DNA from: CBFIGX01 sp965662265
GTDB taxonomy: Bacteria > Bacteroidota > Bacteroidia > Flavobacteriales > UBA7430
Length of the DNA: 64,000 bases
Reading direction: 5' to 3'
NCBI GenBank assembly: GCA_965662265.1
Contig: CBFIGX010000007.1
Location: 61,119-125,118, forward strand
Shown here: positions 61,006 through 64,000 of the stretch, one piece after another
Layout: the number at the start of each line of letters is the position of its first letter
How positions within the stretch are numbered: position 1 is the stretch's first letter
Notes under the pieces: generated by a model
The model's database searches: none
What the model saw: only the letters and a program-made list of their open reading frames with translations
What the model was told of the DNA's origin: nothing
Made by a program: the position numbers and the translations under genes

Positions 61006-63348
61006 ATGAAAAAATTATTTTGCCTTATTATCTGCCTAACTCTTTTCCCTCAGATTCAAGCCCAAGACAATATGAACACCTTATTTCTTGGAAATCTATC
61101 TTACCAACAAGATTTGAGCGATGTTTGGGGCTATGAGAAAGACGGATCAGAATATGCGTTGGTTGGGGTTTTTAATGGAATTTCTGTGGTTGATGTGACT
61201 CAGCCATCAGCACCTGTAGAACTTAACTTCTTCCCAGGAGATGGCTCTACTTGGCGCGACCTTAAAACATGGGGGGATTATTTGTATTGCATCAATGAAA
61301 CTGGAGGTGGCCTCCAAATAGTAAACCTATCAGAAGTAATTGCGGGTAGCCCAAACCCAACGTACATTGAAAATATGCAATTAGGTTTTTCGACAGCACA
61401 TAACATATATATTGACGAAGCCGGTGTGCTTTATGTCTTTGGATCTAATTACAGCAATGGTGGCTGTGAAATGTACGACTTAACCCAAGATCCCGAAAAC
61501 CCTATTTTTTTAGGTGTATTTGACGATTATTACCTTCATGATGGAATGGTAAGAGGAGATACTCTTTGGTGCGGTGCTATATACAATGGTGTCTTTTCTG
61601 TTGTAGATGTTTCCGATAAAGCCAATCCTGTAATTATGGCTTCACATGTTACACCTAACAACTTTTCACACAATTGTTGGATTTCCGATGATGGTGATTA
61701 TCTATTTACAACCGATGAAGTATCTGGAGCATATGTGGCTGCCTATGACGTGTCAGATCTACAAAACATTGAAGAAACTGACAGAATTCAGGCTTGGAGT
61801 GGATATACAGACGTTATTCCTCATAATACCCATGTTGATGGAGATTTTGTGGTTACCTCTTATTATGCAGATGGTTTATCGGTCGTCGATGTGTCTAATC
61901 CTACCAATATGATAGAAGTTGCATACTACGACACCTCAGAAGATTTCCAAGGAGATGGATTTAACGGTGCTTGGGGTGCTTATCCTTGGTTGCCTTCGGG
62001 TAATATATTGGTTACTGACATAGAAACTGGTTTGTACATCATTGAGCCAAAATATGGGAATGCATCTTTTATCGAGGGAGAGGTTGCAGACTTGAACACA
62101 GGGGCGCTTTTAAGTAACGTAATGGTTGAGATTGTTGGTTCCAATAATTCTGATATCACAACATTAGCTGGGTTTTATCAAACTGGTGTTGCAAATCCGG
62201 GTGTTTATCAAATTGTATTTTCAGCTCCAGGTTACTCAGATTTAGAAATGGATGTTAATTTATCTAGTGGATCTACATTGAGCTTAGATGTGCAGTTAGA
62301 ACCATTTGGTTCATATCAGTCTCAGATATCAGTGATTAAAGAAGTAACTCAAATTGGAATACCAGCAGCAAATGTACTCTTGGTAAGCGATGAGATAGAA
62401 TATAATTTAATTTCTGATGAAAATGGACAGATATATTCGTCTTTACTAGCTGGGTCATACGATGTTTCTGTCAGTCATTGGGGGTATCAAAGTTATTGCG
62501 GTTCTTTAGTTGTTACCGAATCTGGTCTTGCAGAGACTATCGAGCTCTCTGTTGGCTACTATGATGATTTTTCATCTGACTTGGGTTGGGTAGTTGAAAA
62601 TGACAACTCTGTTTCTGCCGGTCAGTGGGAAAGAGTTGTTCCTATTGCTAGTTACTTTCAAAATCAAATGTTGAATGTCGGGTATGATGTAGATGGAGAT
62701 TGTTTTGAATATGCATTTGTAACTTCAAACTCTGAAAATTTACCCTATAATCAAGGAGATGTAGATGATGGGTTTACTTCAATAAAGTCACCCATAATGG
62801 ACTTGAGTTCCTATCAAAATCCAAGATTTAATTTTAGCACTTGGTTTGTCAATATTGGTGGAGAAGGTCCCGCTGACGATGCTATTATTGTTAGTTTGTC
62901 TAATGAAAATGAAACCCTTGTCATATTTGAAAGAACTATTTCTAGCTCAATGAATTGGATGAATCACTCTGTGAGTATCGATTCGACTATGGAGCTTACA
63001 GATCAGATGTTTTTGACTGTTGAAACCATGGATCTTCCTGATTCGGGCCATTTGGTAGAGGCAGGCTTTGATAACTTTTCTGTCAGTGCGGATAATTTAT
63101 CTATAGATGTCGTTTCAGACGTATCAATGAATATATATCCAAATCCATCACCAAACGGATATATGAATATATTCGTTAGCGAACCTTCTCACTGTACCTT
63201 GATCAATTTGTTAGGTGCTACAGTTGCCGAATTTAAAGTTATTAGGGGAGTCAATACGATTGATCTTTCTTATCTAGATCCAGGTTCATATTTACTTAAC
63301 ACAACTAATAATTCTGCTGGAAAGCCCTTCGTATGGATTAAGCAGTAA
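61006..63348 (+). CDS. Secreted LVIVD/choice-of-anchor B protein with T9SS sorting domain
   Basis: The 780-aa protein has a signal peptide (to residue ~19) and a choice-of-anchor B region of LVIVD-type repeats (about 25-345, e.g. GISVVDVTQPSAPVEL, GLSVVDVSNPTNMIEV). Two carboxypeptidase-regulatory-like domains (~358-432, ~437-515) and a jellyroll-like part (~517-690) follow. The C-terminal type IX sorting domain (~705-780) has NIYPNPSPNGYMNI and ends in the usual basic/aromatic tail. It should be exported, then carried to the cell surface. Ligand or role is unknown. Its downstream terminator leads into the rRNA operon region. Confidence 0.88.
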   Translation: MKKLFCLIICLTLFPQIQAQDNMNTLFLGNLSYQQDLSDVWGYEKDGSEYALVGVFNGISVVDVTQPSAPVELNFFPGDGSTWRDLKTWGDYLYCINETGGGLQIVNLSEVIAGSPNPTYIENMQLGFSTAHNIYIDEAGVLYVFGSNYSNGGCEMYDLTQDPENPIFLGVFDDYYLHDGMVRGDTLWCGAIYNGVFSVVDVSDKANPVIMASHVTPNNFSHNCWISDDGDYLFTTDEVSGAYVAAYDVSDLQNIEETDRIQAWSGYTDVIPHNTHVDGDFVVTSYYADGLSVVDVSNPTNMIEVAYYDTSEDFQGDGFNGAWGAYPWLPSGNILVTDIETGLYIIEPKYGNASFIEGEVADLNTGALLSNVMVEIVGSNNSDITTLAGFYQTGVANPGVYQIVFSAPGYSDLEMDVNLSSGSTLSLDVQLEPFGSYQSQISVIKEVTQIGIPAANVLLVSDEIEYNLISDENGQIYSSLLAGSYDVSVSHWGYQSYCGSLVVTESGLAETIELSVGYYDDFSSDLGWVVENDNSVSAGQWERVVPIASYFQNQMLNVGYDVDGDCFEYAFVTSNSENLPYNQGDVDDGFTSIKSPIMDLSSYQNPRFNFSTWFVNIGGEGPADDAIIVSLSNENETLVIFERTISSSMNWMNHSVSIDSTMELTDQMFLTVETMDLPDSGHLVEAGFDNFSVSADNLSIDVVSDVSMNIYPNPSPNGYMNIFVSEPSHCTLINLLGATVAEFKVIRGVNTIDLSYLDPGSYLLNTTNNSAGKPFVWIKQ

Positions 63349-63377
63349 TAGCAATCTTCAACGAGTTATGATGTATT

Positions 63378-63404
63378 AAAACCACCTTTTTAGGTGGTTT
63401 TTTT
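63378..63404 (+). terminator. Terminator of the LVIVD gene
   Basis: AAAACCACC (63378-63386) pairs with GGTGGTTTT (63393-63401) around a 6-nt loop, with T-tract to 63404. The following 63405-63557 is AT-rich and I see no gene in it. Confidence 0.92.
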
Positions 63405-63557
63405 GTTTTAGACATTTGGTTTAAGTATTGAAAAACAGTGTTTTGGCAATTAATTATGGCTTTAATCAAAAGAGTTGTTTAATTGCTTAAAAGAAAGTAT
63501 CTTTAATGCCCTTTTACACAAAGCCCTGTTCTTTATAAAAATAAAGTAATAAAAGGC

Positions 63558-63587
63558 TTGTAAGGAATAAAAAAGGTTGTAGATTTG
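63558..63587 (+). promoter_or_regulatory. rRNA operon promoter
   Basis: TTG (63558-63560), a 19-nt spacer and TAGATTTG (63580-63587) match the Bacteroidota consensus exactly. The upstream region is very AT-rich, as expected for an UP-like element. Transcription should begin near 63593. Confidence 0.85.
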
Positions 63588-63592
63588 CATCC

Positions 63593-63753
63593 GCTAAATG
63601 GGGTAGGTTTTGAATTTATACTAACTAAAACAGGCTTATTGACATTTTAGCAAACAAAAGAAAAGTTCTTTGAAAGATATATTGGAAGAGAGAGGTAAGA
63701 GAAACAACTTACCCCGTTAAAGTAAGAGTCAGCAAATCAGATTAAACATTTTA
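63593..63753 (+). other. 16S rRNA leader
   Basis: The leader of about 160 nt holds GTTCTTTGAAAGA (63665-63677), a boxA-like antitermination site, and a small stem GGTAAG (63694-63699) / CTTACC (63708-63713). The 3' part should pair with sequence beyond the 16S gene to form the processing stalk, which is outside the window. Confidence 0.6.

Positions 63754-64000
<247 letters not shown>

Overview
The window is chromosomal DNA from a member of the Bacteroidota, most likely a marine member of the Flavobacteriales. The evidence is the AT-rich sequence, promoters of the Bacteroidota type (TTG or TTTG, about 19 nt, then TAnnTTTG), a near absence of Shine-Dalgarno sites, a type IX secretion sorting domain on a secreted protein, and Bacteroidota forms of LptD, OstA, ParE/ParC, RpoB and RpoC. 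The genus cannot be named from this sequence. Almost all of the window is conserved core genome. I see no insertion sequence, prophage, CRISPR array, integron or toxin-antitoxin pair.

Layout. 1-4.2 kb: end of an SDR/RmlD-like gene, an AGCS alanine symporter, an HhH DNA-binding membrane protein, apt and an acyl-CoA dehydrogenase. 4.3-19.2 kb: the translation/transcription block rpsU, xerC-type recombinase, hpf, tRNA-Thr/Tyr/Gly, tuf, tRNA-Trp, secE, nusG, rplK, rplA, rplJ, rplL, rpoB, rpoC and a DUF3467 gene. Its order closely parallels the thrU-tyrU-glyT-thrT-tufB-secE-nusG-rplKAJL-rpoBC order of E. coli. 19.2-25.9 kb: a substrate-binding-like protein without signal peptide, a secreted DUF3105 protein, an alpha/beta hydrolase, an NTF2-like lipoprotein, nth, an aminotransferase, a DUF1573 protein and a TPMT-like methyltransferase. 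26-33.7 kb: a large FAD/Fe-S oxidoreductase, lpd, a DUF1428 protein, pabB and tilS. 33.8-45.9 kb: DsbD-type thiol reductase, gmhA, a minus-strand lptD-ddl-meaB-orphan operon, then amidase-MCE-HdrEC-like-HdrB-like-unknown on the plus strand. 46-55 kb: an outer-membrane barrel, OstA-like protein, purA, fur, rel, fahA and glyA. 55.3-63.4 kb: ychF, parE-parC and a secreted LVIVD-repeat protein. The right edge carries an rRNA promoter and leader and the first ~247 nt of 16S rRNA.

How genes work together. Envelope building recurs: LptD, the OstA/LptA-like protein, MCE/MlaD, amidase, Ddl and GmhA. Gene expression is the other theme: RNA polymerase, EF-Tu, SecE/NusG, L11/L1/L10/L12, Hpf and Rel. No clearly new defence or mobile system is visible. 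The more interesting signals are regulatory: a terminator nested on a promoter, terminators whose U-tract runs straight into the next start codon, a Shine-Dalgarno-led mini-ORF in the rpoB-rpoC hairpin, and a strong Shine-Dalgarno site on hpf. A conserved membrane redox module of unknown function lies at 43.4-45.9 kb.
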